Assembly: GCF_027921745.1 (NCBI RefSeq)
Contig: NC_079240.1
Location: forward strand, 2,225,001 to 2,289,000
Reading direction: 5' to 3'
Origin: Schizosaccharomyces osmophilus
Taxonomy: Eukaryota; Ascomycota; Schizosaccharomycetes; Schizosaccharomycetales; Schizosaccharomycetaceae
Length of the DNA stretch: 64,000 bases
Part shown: positions 20,988 through 31,930 of the stretch, piece by piece
Position numbering within the stretch: position 1 is the first letter of the stretch
How the letters are laid out: every line of letters starts with the position of its first letter
Program-made: the position numbers and the translations under genes
The notes under the pieces: generated by a model
Databases searched by the model: none
What the model saw: only the letters and a program-made list of their open reading frames with translations
Told to the model about the DNA's origin: nothing

Positions 20988-23900
20988 TTAATCATTATTC
21001 GTATTAGAAACAGCATGCACAAGTTCCCAGACTCGAAGGCTCAAGTCTTCAACAAATTCACGAGATAAAAACGAGTATTGACGATTTTGAAACTTTTCCT
21101 TCAAGATACCATTCCAGCAAGATTTAAAAAATTGTAACAAAATTTGAACGCTCGTAAGCTGATCATTTGAAAGCTTATTTAACGACATAGTAAGCGATAA
21201 TTTAGTCGAAAGTGCGCTGTTTGTACGAGATTTGGACTGAGTCGCTTGATTCAATGCATTCTTTGGTCCTTCAAATAAACTGCTCGTTTTCACCAAGTCC
21301 CAAATAGGATTAGTGGATTTGTCTATTTGGCTCAGCAAATTTGAAGATTCGCTTTTAGGGTCCGTATCGTCATAAGGCACCAGTGTTAGGATTTGTGATT
21401 GTTGCAACAAATCACGATAAGTGGTATTTGCATCGAAGTCCAAATTCAACCTCCAGTGTTTTGAACTTAACGTCGTTATGGAGTGTATACTATCTAAACA
21501 AGGTAAAAGGCCTGGTGCTTCAAAATTTTGTATTGTACCATTCTTGTGGCATATTTTCATCGGAATTACGCAAGGCTTCTTCGTTTCCTGATCCCTAGGA
21601 ATTAAACATCTCTCTTCAACAGCAAGCACCCAAAGGTTCCTAGAAGCTTGCAAATGTGAATGATTATCCTGTGTATTTTTTGCAAATTGGGGGTATAAAG
21701 AAACCAATAATGCTGCAATTGCCAAATTACTGTGAGACAGAGAATAGCGACCTTCTCCTAACGTCAAAATTCCAAGTGCCATGTGCGTAGCCATCTGAGC
21801 ACCATAGTTCGCGGGTTCAATTCTTCCATGCAGCAACCGAAGTCTCTGAAGCGCTTCCAAATCGCAGTATCCTGCCATTACACATGCGACCGAAAGAGCT
21901 ACTACGTGAGTACAACGGACGACGGTAACAGAGGTGACCCTTTCATCATAAGTCTTTGCTGGTAAACGACAAAGCCGGATAAAATTATCCAAAAAGTTGA
22001 TAAGAATTTCCTTTGCTTTTAGGTTTCCTGTACCAACAAAACGAAGTCCAAGTGAAAAACAAATGCCACTTATCACATTATACAATAGTAGATCATCCGA
22101 AGATAATATACTCTTTTCACGTAAATCAAATTGTGAAATCATTATTTCTGGTATTTGGCTTTTCACCCATTCAAAGTCTGCTTTAACTTCATCCCACATA
22201 ATCAAATTTTTCCCCAAAACTCGTAAAAGAATAATATCCGGTCGATAAAAGTCAAGTAAATATCTAGATTTCGGAATATCAACTTTGCTGGCAATTTCGA
22301 CATCGTTTGTTTTTAAGTAGATCAAAACTAGCGCCATTATTGCCCCAGGGGATCCGGTTTCCAAAGATTGGAAAGCAGGTTGACTGGATATGCCCATCTG
22401 CAGTCTTGACACTAGCTTTAAATCCGCCATTCCTGGAAGATTCGAGCCTTTACCAAGGTTTATTAATCCCAAAGCGAACCCTGCAGAGAGCTTATAGCCT
22501 TCGTTTTTATACTGGTTTTGTTCGGGCGTTAAAATTTCCTCCATGGTAATTTCTGACATTCGTCTATGGCAAGAGTCGTAAAATAGTAGCCCAATTCCCA
22601 AAATTCCTGCAGTCTGTGTCAAAGGCGAAATATTTAACTCGCTTGACCCCATAGGTAGTAGTGCCAATACATGCACACTTAACAGTTTGGTAACCTTTGC
22701 ATCCATTGTGCCGAGATAGGATACTGATAATCCTAAAAGCAGCCCAATGCTTGTAATATCGTGCTTACTAGTTAAGTAGATAAAGGAATGCCATGTAGCT
22801 AGTTCTTTCAAATGACCATTGAGTCCTAAACCAAGCAAAAACCCAGCGTGAAAGGGTGAAAGAGTAGTAGGTCTATTGAACATTATCCAGCTGGTATTAA
22901 CTTCTTTGGACGATCGAGAAACCGTGAGACCTTGAGAGACACCCACATGAAACTCGGGCCATTCTGTTAATGAAGATGTTACAAAATCTTTATCGGGATT
23001 AATCAATAAAGTACCAGGGTGAAGATGAACAGTGAATTTGAAAGGAAGAGGACTTATTCGTTCAGTGGGAAGAGGGTTTTTGGTACCATACGTTAGCATG
23101 CCAGTTCCTATAGGTATTGCTAGACTTCTTATGCATATTGATTGTGCTAGTTTTTGTTGCATCGTGACTGAACTCAGATCAATATCAAATTGATCAGTCA
23201 TAACGCTGATCTGTTTGGAATAGCATAGCAACTGCTCAACCTCTGCTAACCGACGGTCCTCACGATAAATCATATCAGCATAAGACTGCTTAGCATGGGC
23301 ACTTGTGAGATCATTAAGCGTGAAATCAGTCACAGAATTTGTTAATACTCTTATATCCTTGTTTTCTTCTGTTGAAGTAGATAGGAACCAATTCGATTTT
23401 TTAGGATGTAGAAAACAATCAACATCCAAACGATTGACAATTTGTAATTCTTCGCTTCCCCAATATCCTGGAAAGTCATAAGCACACATGTCCAAAATAG
23501 TGTATAAAATGGATGCAATACCTGAAGGATATCTTTCAACGCGATTCCTTGTTATACCAAGTCGCACCATCTCTTCGACAAAATTATGCAATGACATTTG
23601 ATCGTTAAACAAGCAATCAAAGAGCTGAAAAATAGCATAGCTTTGAGTGAATAGGGAATAGCATGAACATGGTAAGCCATATACTTCAGGACTGTAAAAG
23701 CTTGAGATTTTCTGATGGTAAAGACATTCAATCATCCATTTATATATTGAAGGGAATTCATTTGGTTCCTGAATTTGTATTTGCAATGATACCGGTTCAA
23801 TTTTACATGTGCCTGAGACATCAAGCTCATAATACTCAGCAAAGCGAACCCAGCCTGTCAAATGACTTAATTGGTATAAAAAGGACACCAAATAATCTTT

Positions 23901-25355
23901 TCTTGGTTTTGCAGTAACATCTAACCTCAACTCCTCAGATATGAAATGTAGTGATAGACTAATAAGCGGGAGGATCTGTTTAAAAGAAGAATAATCAAAT
24001 TCTGAGGAAAGCAATATGGCAATCTCTATTTCTTTCTTGAAATGTATTAAAGATGAAAGATTAATCGCTTCCTCCAGGGTATCTGTTGTTTTTGGAAGTT
24101 CTCGGATAGGCGAAAAGAAGAAAAAGCATGCTAAAACTGCTGAGAAAAATGCTTCATCATCATTAAGTTTATAAGTAAATAGGGAAAACAAGTAACCGGT
24201 GTAGAAGATTTCATATTCACGGAGCGGTAAAACGTGCCGTAAGATAGTAAATGACCAGTTAACAAGACTGTTGGACACGTTTCGATCGACAGAAAGATAC
24301 CTCTGCTTTCCTTGTGTATCCATCAAATAGAGAGAAGCACCACGGACAGAGAAATTACAAAACGTTCCTTCTAAGGTAAGTGAAGGCGACATGGGGGATT
24401 CCAGAGTAACCTTGCCTTTAGCAGAAAGAACCACAATTTTTTGGAAATGTTTGGATTTCAGTGCTGCGATATTGGTAGCATGTAACTGTAAAGAATCAAG
24501 AAAATAAGGAGGTTTTCCTTGTACGAGACGGAATATCATCATATAAGCTTTTTGGAGTTCTTTAACAAGAGAAAAGATAACAAGGACTCCATTGACAATA
24601 ATGGAATCAAATGAACTTACAGAGCTCATGGGGAACGATTCAATATGTGAAAAAACGGAAGAGTATACAAAACCTTCTTCCTCAAATTTGTTGAACATGG
24701 AATCATTGGCCGAGTAGTACAAAGACTCTGAGCGTGTGATTTCAGACAGCTTGTCCTTCGAGAGGACACTAGATCTCCGTTTTCCCCGAGATCTCTGACC
24801 AACAGTATGCGCATTTGTATCCGAAAATCTGCTTCTCCAAAAAGAAAGTCTCTTTTCTTTCTCATTATGGGTAAGGACGATGTCATTCACAATGTAAACA
24901 ATGGTATCATGGGCCGAAAGCTTCTTTTTTCCTTCGACGCGAATCAGACTCAACTCGTCTAGAGGCCCGTTTAAACAAAATATGCGCGGCCAACCATCGT
25001 CTTCGCTATCAGCATGGAGACGTTCCAAGTAAATACCCTTTGGAGAAGACCAAGCGCTTTTCGTGGAAAACGGAATATTCACAATGTACGTGTCATTATT
25101 TTGATCATTAACATAATAAATGTATCCAATATCATCTAGAATAACTACAATTGCCTTTTTGTTTTTATCAAACGTTGTAATCAGTGCCGCTCGCACTTGT
25201 TGACCATCCAGGCTGTAATCAAACGTTCGATTCAAATGATCATTCACATAGTAATTTACTGAGCTTCCTTTAATTTCTAAACGTTCTGTTTCGTGTAAAT
25301 CAAGTATTGCACTAGACGCGGATTCATCAATAATCTCTGTTTTTAGTTCCAGCAT
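20988..25355 (-). CDS. cut4: Anaphase-promoting complex subunit Apc1
   Basis: This is the largest APC/C scaffold subunit, bridging the platform and the TPR lobe and needed for destruction of cyclin and securin. The single 1455-aa exon equals S. pombe Cut4 in length. The N-terminal third is a beta-propeller-like region with SVNYYVNDHLNRTFDYSLDG at about 33-52 and a Ser/Arg-rich loop near 185-205 that may be phosphorylated. The C-terminal half holds repeated proteasome/cyclosome (PC) motifs, for example GFLLGLGLNGHLKEL, GLLLGLSVSYLGTMD, AGILGIGLLFY and GFALGLINLGKGS, about 860-1040. Its position next to pka1 agrees with S. pombe. Confidence 0.95.
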   Translation of the reverse strand: MLELKTEIIDESASSAILDLHETERLEIKGSSVNYYVNDHLNRTFDYSLDGQQVRAALITTFDKNKKAIVVILDDIGYIYYVNDQNNDTYIVNIPFSTKSAWSSPKGIYLERLHADSEDDGWPRIFCLNGPLDELSLIRVEGKKKLSAHDTIVYIVNDIVLTHNEKEKRLSFWRSRFSDTNAHTVGQRSRGKRRSSVLSKDKLSEITRSESLYYSANDSMFNKFEEEGFVYSSVFSHIESFPMSSVSSFDSIIVNGVLVIFSLVKELQKAYMMIFRLVQGKPPYFLDSLQLHATNIAALKSKHFQKIVVLSAKGKVTLESPMSPSLTLEGTFCNFSVRGASLYLMDTQGKQRYLSVDRNVSNSLVNWSFTILRHVLPLREYEIFYTGYLFSLFTYKLNDDEAFFSAVLACFFFFSPIRELPKTTDTLEEAINLSSLIHFKKEIEIAILLSSEFDYSSFKQILPLISLSLHFISEELRLDVTAKPRKDYLVSFLYQLSHLTGWVRFAEYYELDVSGTCKIEPVSLQIQIQEPNEFPSIYKWMIECLYHQKISSFYSPEVYGLPCSCYSLFTQSYAIFQLFDCLFNDQMSLHNFVEEMVRLGITRNRVERYPSGIASILYTILDMCAYDFPGYWGSEELQIVNRLDVDCFLHPKKSNWFLSTSTEENKDIRVLTNSVTDFTLNDLTSAHAKQSYADMIYREDRRLAEVEQLLCYSKQISVMTDQFDIDLSSVTMQQKLAQSICIRSLAIPIGTGMLTYGTKNPLPTERISPLPFKFTVHLHPGTLLINPDKDFVTSSLTEWPEFHVGVSQGLTVSRSSKEVNTSWIMFNRPTTLSPFHAGFLLGLGLNGHLKELATWHSFIYLTSKHDITSIGLLLGLSVSYLGTMDAKVTKLLSVHVLALLPMGSSELNISPLTQTAGILGIGLLFYDSCHRRMSEITMEEILTPEQNQYKNEGYKLSAGFALGLINLGKGSNLPGMADLKLVSRLQMGISSQPAFQSLETGSPGAIMALVLIYLKTNDVEIASKVDIPKSRYLLDFYRPDIILLRVLGKNLIMWDEVKADFEWVKSQIPEIMISQFDLREKSILSSDDLLLYNVISGICFSLGLRFVGTGNLKAKEILINFLDNFIRLCRLPAKTYDERVTSVTVVRCTHVVALSVACVMAGYCDLEALQRLRLLHGRIEPANYGAQMATHMALGILTLGEGRYSLSHSNLAIAALLVSLYPQFAKNTQDNHSHLQASRNLWVLAVEERCLIPRDQETKKPCVIPMKICHKNGTIQNFEAPGLLPCLDSIHSITTLSSKHWRLNLDFDANTTYRDLLQQSQILTLVPYDDTDPKSESSNLLSQIDKSTNPIWDLVKTSSLFEGPKNALNQATQSKSRTNSALSTKLSLTMSLNKLSNDQLTSVQILLQFFKSCWNGILKEKFQNRQYSFLSREFVEDLSLRVWELVHAVSNTNND

Positions 25356-25467
25356 TCTTCCTCAAAATCTTTCGAAATCCAATTAGAGCTCTAAAACATG
25401 CACATTTCCTTCACAAAAGGAGTTTATTGTCAGTCAAGTGGTGGGATATTAATCGTTTGCGAAAAAT

Positions 25468-25480
25468 GTAAACAAACAAC
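25468..25480 (+). promoter_or_regulatory. FLEX-like forkhead site upstream of cut4
   Basis: GTAAACAAACAAC is a full match to the FLEX consensus for the meiotic forkhead factor Mei4. It is about 115 bp upstream of the cut4 start. Function is inferred from the motif only. Confidence 0.4.
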
Positions 25481-25524
25481 CAACCACCTTGTTGTCGTAC
25501 AATCGTCCTTTCTTTCCAATTCAA

Positions 25525-25737
25525 ATGGTTTTCTATCTATTTTTCAGTTTATTGTTGTTTCTTTTTTACCTTACTTATTTCCACTCTGTGGTAAATCCCA
25601 ACTTTGTTTTTGATAGAATTCTCCTTCCATATGTTCCTGTTTATCCTTGCAACGAAATGTTGCGCAAAGTGGTAGAATTTCATAAATGTATTAGAGGAAC
25701 TAGAACAGAACGTTATACTAAAAAACAATCTAAGTAA
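25525..25737 (+). CDS. Small ORF with hydrophobic N-terminus (unassigned)
   Basis: This ATG-initiated frame of 70 codons begins MVFYLFFSLLLFLFYLTYF, a strong membrane or signal-anchor segment. A 50-residue tail with two Cys (PCNEMLRKVVEFHKC) follows and ends in a basic KKQSK. I do not recognise the product. It could be a small membrane protein, or chance in T-rich DNA, since TTT/CTT-rich DNA readily gives Phe/Leu runs. Confidence 0.3.
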   Translation: MVFYLFFSLLLFLFYLTYFHSVVNPNFVFDRILLPYVPVYPCNEMLRKVVEFHKCIRGTRTERYTKKQSK

Positions 25738-26207
25738 TGTGAGAAAAAAAACTTGCTTCTATGCAATCGCTTTAGCAGCCGGTATTCACAAATTGAAACC
25801 TGTTGTTTTGTGAGTTGGAGTCCTCTTGTAATTCTAGGTTAAAGGTACTTTCAGTAAAGATTTCTTCATAAAACAATTACACAAGTACGCCCTTGTCATC
25901 TTTAATACTTTACTTTAATTACAAAGCAGATAAGGCTATTTTCGTTTGCTATCGAATCTTTCAAATCGACTGCCAAACGAATTTAAAATTGTTCAAAACT
26001 TGTAGAAAAAAGAAAAAAATCGAGTAAAACAGTAATCCTTTATATGTAAATAAAGCAGCATCTCTCTTCCTCCATTTCTATTCTTGTTTCCAAATTTGTT
26101 TATGTACTCCCTTTGTTACCCAGCTTCGTTAAATTCAGCAACCATCTTTTTCGATCCATACTTGGATTCAATTTACTAAAACAAAAATAACCGTTCAAGG
26201 AACTTTA

Positions 26208-26486
26208 ATGGATATTGAAACGAGCCAAGGACAACAATCTTCTTCTCTTGAGATTTTGCCCATTGCTGAGGATTCACATTCAACATCTTTACAGACTGAA
26301 CCAAATTTATCCGCTGGAATTTCATACAACTTCGATTACCGTTGGATTTGTCCTTTCTCAGCCAATTCATTCAATCACTTCAATAAAAATAGATTCTTTT
26401 CCCGAGAAACTTTTGTTCAAGCGGTTTTCTCTGCCAAAGAGCAAGTAAACAAACCATCTATAATGGGATCGCTCTCATATACGTAA
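26208..26486 (+). CDS. Small hypothetical protein, possible mug2 counterpart
   Basis: This ATG-initiated 92-codon frame has an acidic, Ser/Gln-rich start and a Phe/Asn-rich second half (YNFDYRWICPFSANSFNHFN). S. pombe has a small orphan gene (mug2, as I recall) on this strand between cut4 and nat2, so position supports a real gene. I cannot compare the sequences. Another exon may follow, since GTAAAAC occurs just after the stop. Confidence 0.4.
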   Translation: MDIETSQGQQSSSLEILPIAEDSHSTSLQTEPNLSAGISYNFDYRWICPFSANSFNHFNKNRFFSRETFVQAVFSAKEQVNKPSIMGSLSYT

Positions 26487-26702
26487 AACTTCCGTATCTT
26501 CAATAAAGATGTCGCAACATATCCGTATTTACAAGGATATAACCAAGATGCTTATTTATCTTATACGAAATAGAAAAAGGCAATTATTGGAAAGACAGCT
26601 ATTATACCAATATCACTTTAGCATATTTTATAAAAATCGAGCGTTTTTATATCTATTCAGAAATTTCAACTGCGAGGCTTCCTTTTGTAATTCAGCATCT
26701 TC

Positions 26703-27194
26703 ATGAGCAGCAACAACTTTTGGCGAAGTTTCCGTCTTTCCCGGTTCTCATGGGTTAAGAACCCAATCCTTCCCCTATATACTTCTCCCGTGCGTCGTTC
26801 AATGGCTTCAAATTCACCTACCGGTCGTTTAAGTCTCAGCCAGCGTGTCAAGGATCTTACGAAAAAGTATGGTTGGTGGGCTCTGGGAGTATATTTAGGC
26901 ATCTCTGCCGTCGACTTTGGACTTTCCTTTGCTCTTGTTCGTACGTTAGGTACAGAAAAGATCGGTTACATTGAACATTCTGTCGTGGGAAGTCTCCGTA
27001 GCTTATTTAATATGGAATCCACTGAGATTCCCTCCTCTGACGAGTCTCAAACATATCATTCTAGCATTTGGACTGAAATAGCCGTTGCCTACGGGATTCA
27101 CAAAGCTTTAATTGTGGCTCGTTTACCCATCACAGCTGCCATTGTTCCTCCTCTGGTAAAGCGGTTCCGAGGCAGAAATATGCGTTTACGATGA
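26703..27194 (+). CDS. nat2: Mitochondrial FAM210/DUF1279 protein Nat2
   Basis: This is a predicted mitochondrial inner-membrane protein of 163 aa in the DUF1279/FAM210 family. Budding yeast Nat2, named for a suggested role in N-acetylation, belongs to the same family. The N-terminus is rich in Arg, Ser and Phe (MSSNNFWRSFRLSRFSWVKN), a likely presequence. The core has LSQRVKDLTKKYGWWALGVY, a hydrophobic segment GISAVDFGLSFALVRTLG, and a C-terminal hydrophobic stretch (LPITAAIVPPLV) before an RGRNMRLR tail. An internal Met at residue 34 would remove the presequence and is less likely as the start. Position matches SPBC106.07c (recalled). Confidence 0.85.
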   Translation: MSSNNFWRSFRLSRFSWVKNPILPLYTSPVRRSMASNSPTGRLSLSQRVKDLTKKYGWWALGVYLGISAVDFGLSFALVRTLGTEKIGYIEHSVVGSLRSLFNMESTEIPSSDESQTYHSSIWTEIAVAYGIHKALIVARLPITAAIVPPLVKRFRGRNMRLR

Positions 27195-27513
27195 AGTGAA
27201 TGGCAATTCCAAGAAATTAATTTCTAAATATAACAATTTCTAAAAAGATAGAACAAGAATAGCATGAATGTGAATAAAAAGTACCTCTTTTTCCCATACG
27301 CCCTCAAAGCACAGTAAAAGCAGATAACAATGCTTTCTCAACTTTCCATGAGGATAGTATTACTTCTATTCCTTTCAGAGTACAGCTCTGTAAATAAAAA
27401 ATATATGTTCTATTTGAATTGAACGAATACTACAAAACACCAAAATATTTGTGAAGCTTCTTACCAAAACACCAATTTTATATTAAAAATAAAGCAACAA
27501 TGACACATACATG
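27195..27513. other. Intergenic between convergent nat2 and cct4
   Basis: This 319-bp AT-rich shared 3' region contains several AATAAA-like motifs. No gene is seen. Confidence 0.5.
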
Positions 27514-29097
27514 CTAACGAGCCAATGTTATATCATCAATCTTCATAATCATCTTTGTCGTCTCAGCAGCCAGCTGAATAGAGCTAATATTAACAAGGAC
27601 GGGCTGTAAGACCTTCTCCTCTAAAATGTCTGTAACAATTCCCTTACGGACATTAATACCAGCAGTTTTCTCACCATTTGCGTGACGACTGCGAAGTTCT
27701 GTGACGACTTGAATAGCGCTTAAACCAGCATTTTCGGCGAGGGTAACAGGAATGATTTCTAAAGCTTCAGAAAATGCACGGAAGCAAAGAGCCTCTCGAC
27801 CTTCCAATGTACGAGCCACATCTAATAGGTGCTGAGCAGCCTCAATTTCTGGGGAGCCACCACCTGGAATCAAAGCTCTTTGTTTAACAAGACAACGAAT
27901 AACGCATAATGCATCATGAAGAGAACGCTCGGCTTCTTCTAAAGTAAGAAGATTTGCACCTCTGCAAAGAACTGAAACGGTCTTACCGGCGTTCTTAACG
28001 CCCATAAATTTGACAATTTTTTCACCCGATGAAGAAGCTTCTTCTACTAAATCAGCATGGCCTAACTTATCTTCATTGAAGGACTCAATATCGGCAATAG
28101 GTTTGCAACCCGTGGATTTGCAGATGAACTCTACTTCATCACGCTCGATCTCCTTAATAACCATAATCTTGAGCTTGGCCAAGAAATGAAGAGCAAGATC
28201 ATTGACAGCATCACGAAGAATTGATTTCTGAATGAGAATGACATTAGCACCAGACTTTTTAATTTTCTTGCACATGTTGAGTAAGTATTGACGTTCTTCT
28301 TTCAGAATCTTATCCATTTGACGATAATCATTTACAACAATCTGATTTTCCATATCGGGCTTGGGAGGGGAAAGCTGAAACTGGACGAGAGCGATGTTTG
28401 CCTTTTCCATCCGGGACGGTCCACCAGCCGTTTTCACAGCAGTCTGTGTCAATGCAAGGCCAGGAATCAACTCGGTGTCATCAATGATACCACCAAGCTT
28501 CTTAACAATACGAATGTCCTTCAAATCGACATTGGTAGCGACGCGGGGATCAATCACCTTCAAGACAGCATCCACAGCAATAGGAGCGAGCAAAGAACTG
28601 TATTGAGAGACAATCTTAGAGTTCAGAGACGTGGTAGCAGCGCGTAAAAGTGATTCTCTGTCTGATAATTCAATATTAAGAGAGTTCTTTGTCATACAGT
28701 CAACAGTAACTTCAGCGGCACGCTGGAAAGATTCAGCAATCACAGTAGGATGAATACCCTTCTTTAAAAGCTTTTCTGCACAACCAAGCATAGATCCTGC
28801 TAAAACTACAACACTTGTAGTACCATCTCCTGCCTCTACATCTTGAGCTGCACTCAAGTCAACGAGCATCTTAGCAGCGGGATGAAGCACTGACAAATGC
28901 TTCAAAATGGTAGCACCATCGTTCGTTAACACAACCTCTCCTTTTCCCGTCTGAATCATTTTATCCATTCCTCTAGGTCCTAAACTCGTACGAATAGCAT
29001 CCGCAACGGAGCGCGCAGCAGTAATGTTCGACAAGCGAACTTCCTGAGGCTTTTCTCGGTCCTGGAATGCCACTTGAGTCGTTGCAGCTTTCGACAT
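27514..29097 (-). CDS. cct4: Chaperonin CCT/TRiC delta subunit
   Basis: This is subunit delta of the cytosolic group II chaperonin that folds actin, tubulin and WD40 proteins. Starting at the ATG at 29097 ([20 protein letters not shown]) it is 527 aa, the S. pombe length. It has the ATP-binding [13 protein letters not shown] and [11 protein letters not shown] near 45-80, the catalytic [12 protein letters not shown] near 100, and the C-terminal nucleotide loop [11 protein letters not shown] near 412. The frame stays open upstream, but the conserved start fixes this ATG. It ends in [10 protein letters not shown]. Confidence 0.96.
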   Translation of the reverse strand: MSKAATTQVAFQDREKPQEVRLSNITAARSVADAIRTSLGPRGMDKMIQTGKGEVVLTNDGATILKHLSVLHPAAKMLVDLSAAQDVEAGDGTTSVVVLAGSMLGCAEKLLKKGIHPTVIAESFQRAAEVTVDCMTKNSLNIELSDRESLLRAATTSLNSKIVSQYSSLLAPIAVDAVLKVIDPRVATNVDLKDIRIVKKLGGIIDDTELIPGLALTQTAVKTAGGPSRMEKANIALVQFQLSPPKPDMENQIVVNDYRQMDKILKEERQYLLNMCKKIKKSGANVILIQKSILRDAVNDLALHFLAKLKIMVIKEIERDEVEFICKSTGCKPIADIESFNEDKLGHADLVEEASSSGEKIVKFMGVKNAGKTVSVLCRGANLLTLEEAERSLHDALCVIRCLVKQRALIPGGGSPEIEAAQHLLDVARTLEGREALCFRAFSEALEIIPVTLAENAGLSAIQVVTELRSRHANGEKTAGINVRKGIVTDILEEKVLQPVLVNISSIQLAAETTKMIMKIDDITLAR

Positions 29098-29466
29098 TGT
29101 TGTTCGTTTAGGAAAGGCAGAATTGAGCTGTTTCTTCAAAGAAGGTCTAAGCTGCAAAATAGTGAATTCAAAAATAGTATGTAAATATACATTACCAAAA
29201 ATCTTCACAACTCACTATACACAATTAGTACTACCTAATACATCATTAAAAATGTTACCGATGTAGTCTAAACCATCACTACAAAGTCACTACTTACTTT
29301 ACGGTACTGTAATTCTTTTTATAACTTGATTTGGGAAAATTAGTCGGGACCTCTCATCTCTTAGCTAAAATTACTGTCTGCTAGTTGAGCATAGTAGGTA
29401 TTTCATGAATTGATTGTATGACGAGATTGAATATTTGTCAACTACTTGTCTAAACGGCCTAACATC
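29098..29466. other. Divergent region cct4 / GatB-like gene
   Basis: This is the upstream region shared by cct4 and the GatB-like gene, and the left edge of the block that seems absent from S. pombe at this place. No repeat or target-site duplication is evident by eye. An upstream exon encoding a mitochondrial presequence for the GatB-like gene could lie here but was not identified. Confidence 0.4.
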
Positions 29467-30853
29467 ATGAATTGGAATATCTGCATCGGTCTTGAAATTC
29501 GTTTCCAATTGGCAGCAACGAAGAAGTTGTTTAGTTCCGCATATGTGAAGCATGAAACTCCAAACAGTTCCATTGCTTTCTTTGATGCGGCCCTCCCTGG
29601 GTCTATGCCGGTATGATTTTTTGTTGCAGATCGTGGAATTTTGCTAATAATAATTGCGATAGGCATTGAATCCGGAAGCCTTAAGACTTGCCGTTCAAGG
29701 AGCGCTGGCACTTAACTGTGATGTTGCGCCGATATGTCAATTTGATCGCAAGCTAGTCTTTCATCCTGATTCATTATCTGGTTACCAGATAACTCAGCAT
29801 GAGATGCCATTGGGAGAAAATGGATTTATAGACCTTTCTCAAGATTTGGATGGAGTGGAAAATGTTCGCATTCCTATTCAGTCGATACAATTAGAGCAGG
29901 TATGGTTTCGCCATATGGTGGATTTTTTTGGAGCTAACAAGGAGAAAAAATAGGACGTTGAAGAATCTGTCCGAATGAAGCAAACTAAAAAGAATTTATT
30001 AAATTTTAATCGTGCTGGATCATCCGTGATTAAAATTGTCGTGCCTCCATGTTTGCATGATGAGCAGACCACTGGTGCCCTCATATGTAAATTGCGAATG
30101 GTGCTTTCTCATGCAGGACTTTTGTACCATGAAACGGAGCTTGGTGGAATGCATTGTCGTGTCAACATCTCTAGTGGTTCAGCGTCATCTAATCATAAGA
30201 ATATGATTTCTGGAATCAAGCCATTTCAAATAGAACTGGAGAATTTATTTCTCGTGCAAAATGTGAAGACTGCCATTCAGTCTGAAGTCCGTCGTCAATT
30301 TTCACCCGCCGAAGAAAGCAATTCTTTGCGTAACCAAGTGAGAGCTTTTGACGATAAAACTGGGAAAACCTTTTTCCTTCGTGAAAAGTCAGTTTTTGAG
30401 GATCATTTATATGTCTCTGAGACGGATATACCGCCCATTAACTTATCTAAGGTAAGTATTTGGCAAAAGTCACCCATACATTTTGCTAACATAGTCCAGG
30501 CGTACGTTGAGAGATTGAAACAAGCTATGAGCCCTCTACCTGACGTTCTTTATGCGACACTTACGTCGAAACCGTATATGTTGTCCAATTTTGAAGCTCG
30601 CGCTCTTTTAAGTTATGCTAAGGGTTATTTTTATTATACTTCAGTATGGGATATTATCGTCTCTCAAAAAAAGGTCCCCTCCAATACAGCCGATTATGTC
30701 CTACGGTCTTTGGCATCTTGCATTTTAACTGTCCTTTCATCAAATTGCAATAAGCGATTGGAGTCAGTTCCACCAAAACAATTAGCTGACGTTATTTTGG
30801 ATACAGGTTATAAGAAGGGATCTTTCATTAATGTTGAAAGCAGCATTCATTAG
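29467..30853 (+). CDS. GatB/Pet112-like glutamyl-tRNA(Gln) amidotransferase subunit B
   Basis: GatB carries the kinase/transamidase active site that turns Glu-tRNA(Gln) into Gln-tRNA(Gln) in mitochondria. Four exons (29467-29610, 29663-29899, 29954-30451, 30500-30853) join in phase 0 to 410 aa. The start reads [15 protein letters not shown], where the family has GLE(V/I)Hx[21 protein letters not shown] (family FNRAGxPLIEIV) and the AIQSEVRRQ helix follow. Usual His and Glu positions are replaced by Arg, Lys or Gly, so activity is doubtful. Family members are usually 480-540 aa. Past the stop, about 170 bp still looks like a GatB tail (GKNGLLGQFWEKWKN, near 30988-31032) in another frame. Further exons or decay are both possible. 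No presequence is seen. Confidence 0.65.
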
Positions 30854-31930
30854 ATTCGCTTCCATTGCAAGATAGAGGTGTTGTTGCCTACTTGTATAGA
30901 AACCTTTTCGAGATTCCTCGAGAGGTAAGGAAGCCCTAGAGAGTGGTTGCTTTGTTGGATTTATAATATAGTTCGAGTTTTACGGACTGGGAAAAATGGA
31001 TTATTGGGACAATTTTGGGAAAAATGGAAAAACTTTCACTTAATTTTCGACGAATAGGTTATTTGAAAGAAACTTAGAATTCTATATCGAATCAAAATAA
31101 TTATTTTAACTCATATATCCAGCTTTTACTTATTAGTGGAAAAACTTGGGATTATAGACATGATATTGACAGCTTTTGCTGACCATGCTTAATCGAAGAG
31201 TGCCAGTAATGTTTTGACTTTATCTACGAAATTTGAAATTATACCTTGTTGTCTCTAGGTGGGATATAATATATATGTAAAGACTGTATTGGTTTACATA
31301 ATCATGCTTAAACACTCTAGTTAGTTGCTGAGTTGGGGATCCTGTGTATATGCCTGAAATTGAAGCAGCATAGGAAATCCAACATTCAGTTAGTTATTCA
31401 TATCTTTACTTTTTGATGAGTTTAAAAACAATGTTTCTAAAGGGTACTTCCTTATAGGGCTAGTCTCATCGAATCAGATATAACGTTCGGCTCATGCTTT
31501 TGAGATGCCTTTATGTCTGTAAGAACGACTGTTATTGTAGAGACTGAATTCCATCAATGAGTGGCTTTTTTGAGGCATTGCTAATGGCTGATGCGATTTG
31601 AAAGGCTTGAAGCAAGTCAAAGGTAAGAAAGAGCCATTTTCTGATTTATTGCCTTGCCGAATAAATCATTCATTCCTTATGGTGATTTACGAGCGTAAAC
31701 TCAATGAAATGGATAACTTTTCTGTTATCCAAAAGAGCGTTCTTTAATTCATTTATTCTATCATAATTAAACTTCAAAAGACTTGGAACATTCAATATTG
31801 ACTTGTAGGTAACAAGCCAACAGGGTAACATAAAATATTCATGATACAACATTGGAAAGTGAATTTTTGCAATATTGAATGGTTTCCGTCAAACCTGTCT
31901 TGCAGAAGAAACCGACGCGGTTTGTTTTCA
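30854..31930. other. Region between GatB-like and GatA-like genes
   Basis: The first 200 bp keep GatB-tail-like coding potential in shifted frames, ending with a stop near 31059. The rest, to 31930, shows no supported gene. A short Arg-rich frame directly before the GatA start (from a TTGCAG acceptor-like site at about 31906) might be the end of an upstream exon. Confidence 0.4.

Larger units (their letters stand above)
25356..26207. other. Intergenic upstream of cut4
   Basis: This divergent region upstream of cut4 contains a FLEX match at 25468-25480 and a short hydrophobic ORF (25525-25737, listed separately). The rest is AT-rich with no supported gene. Confidence 0.4.
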
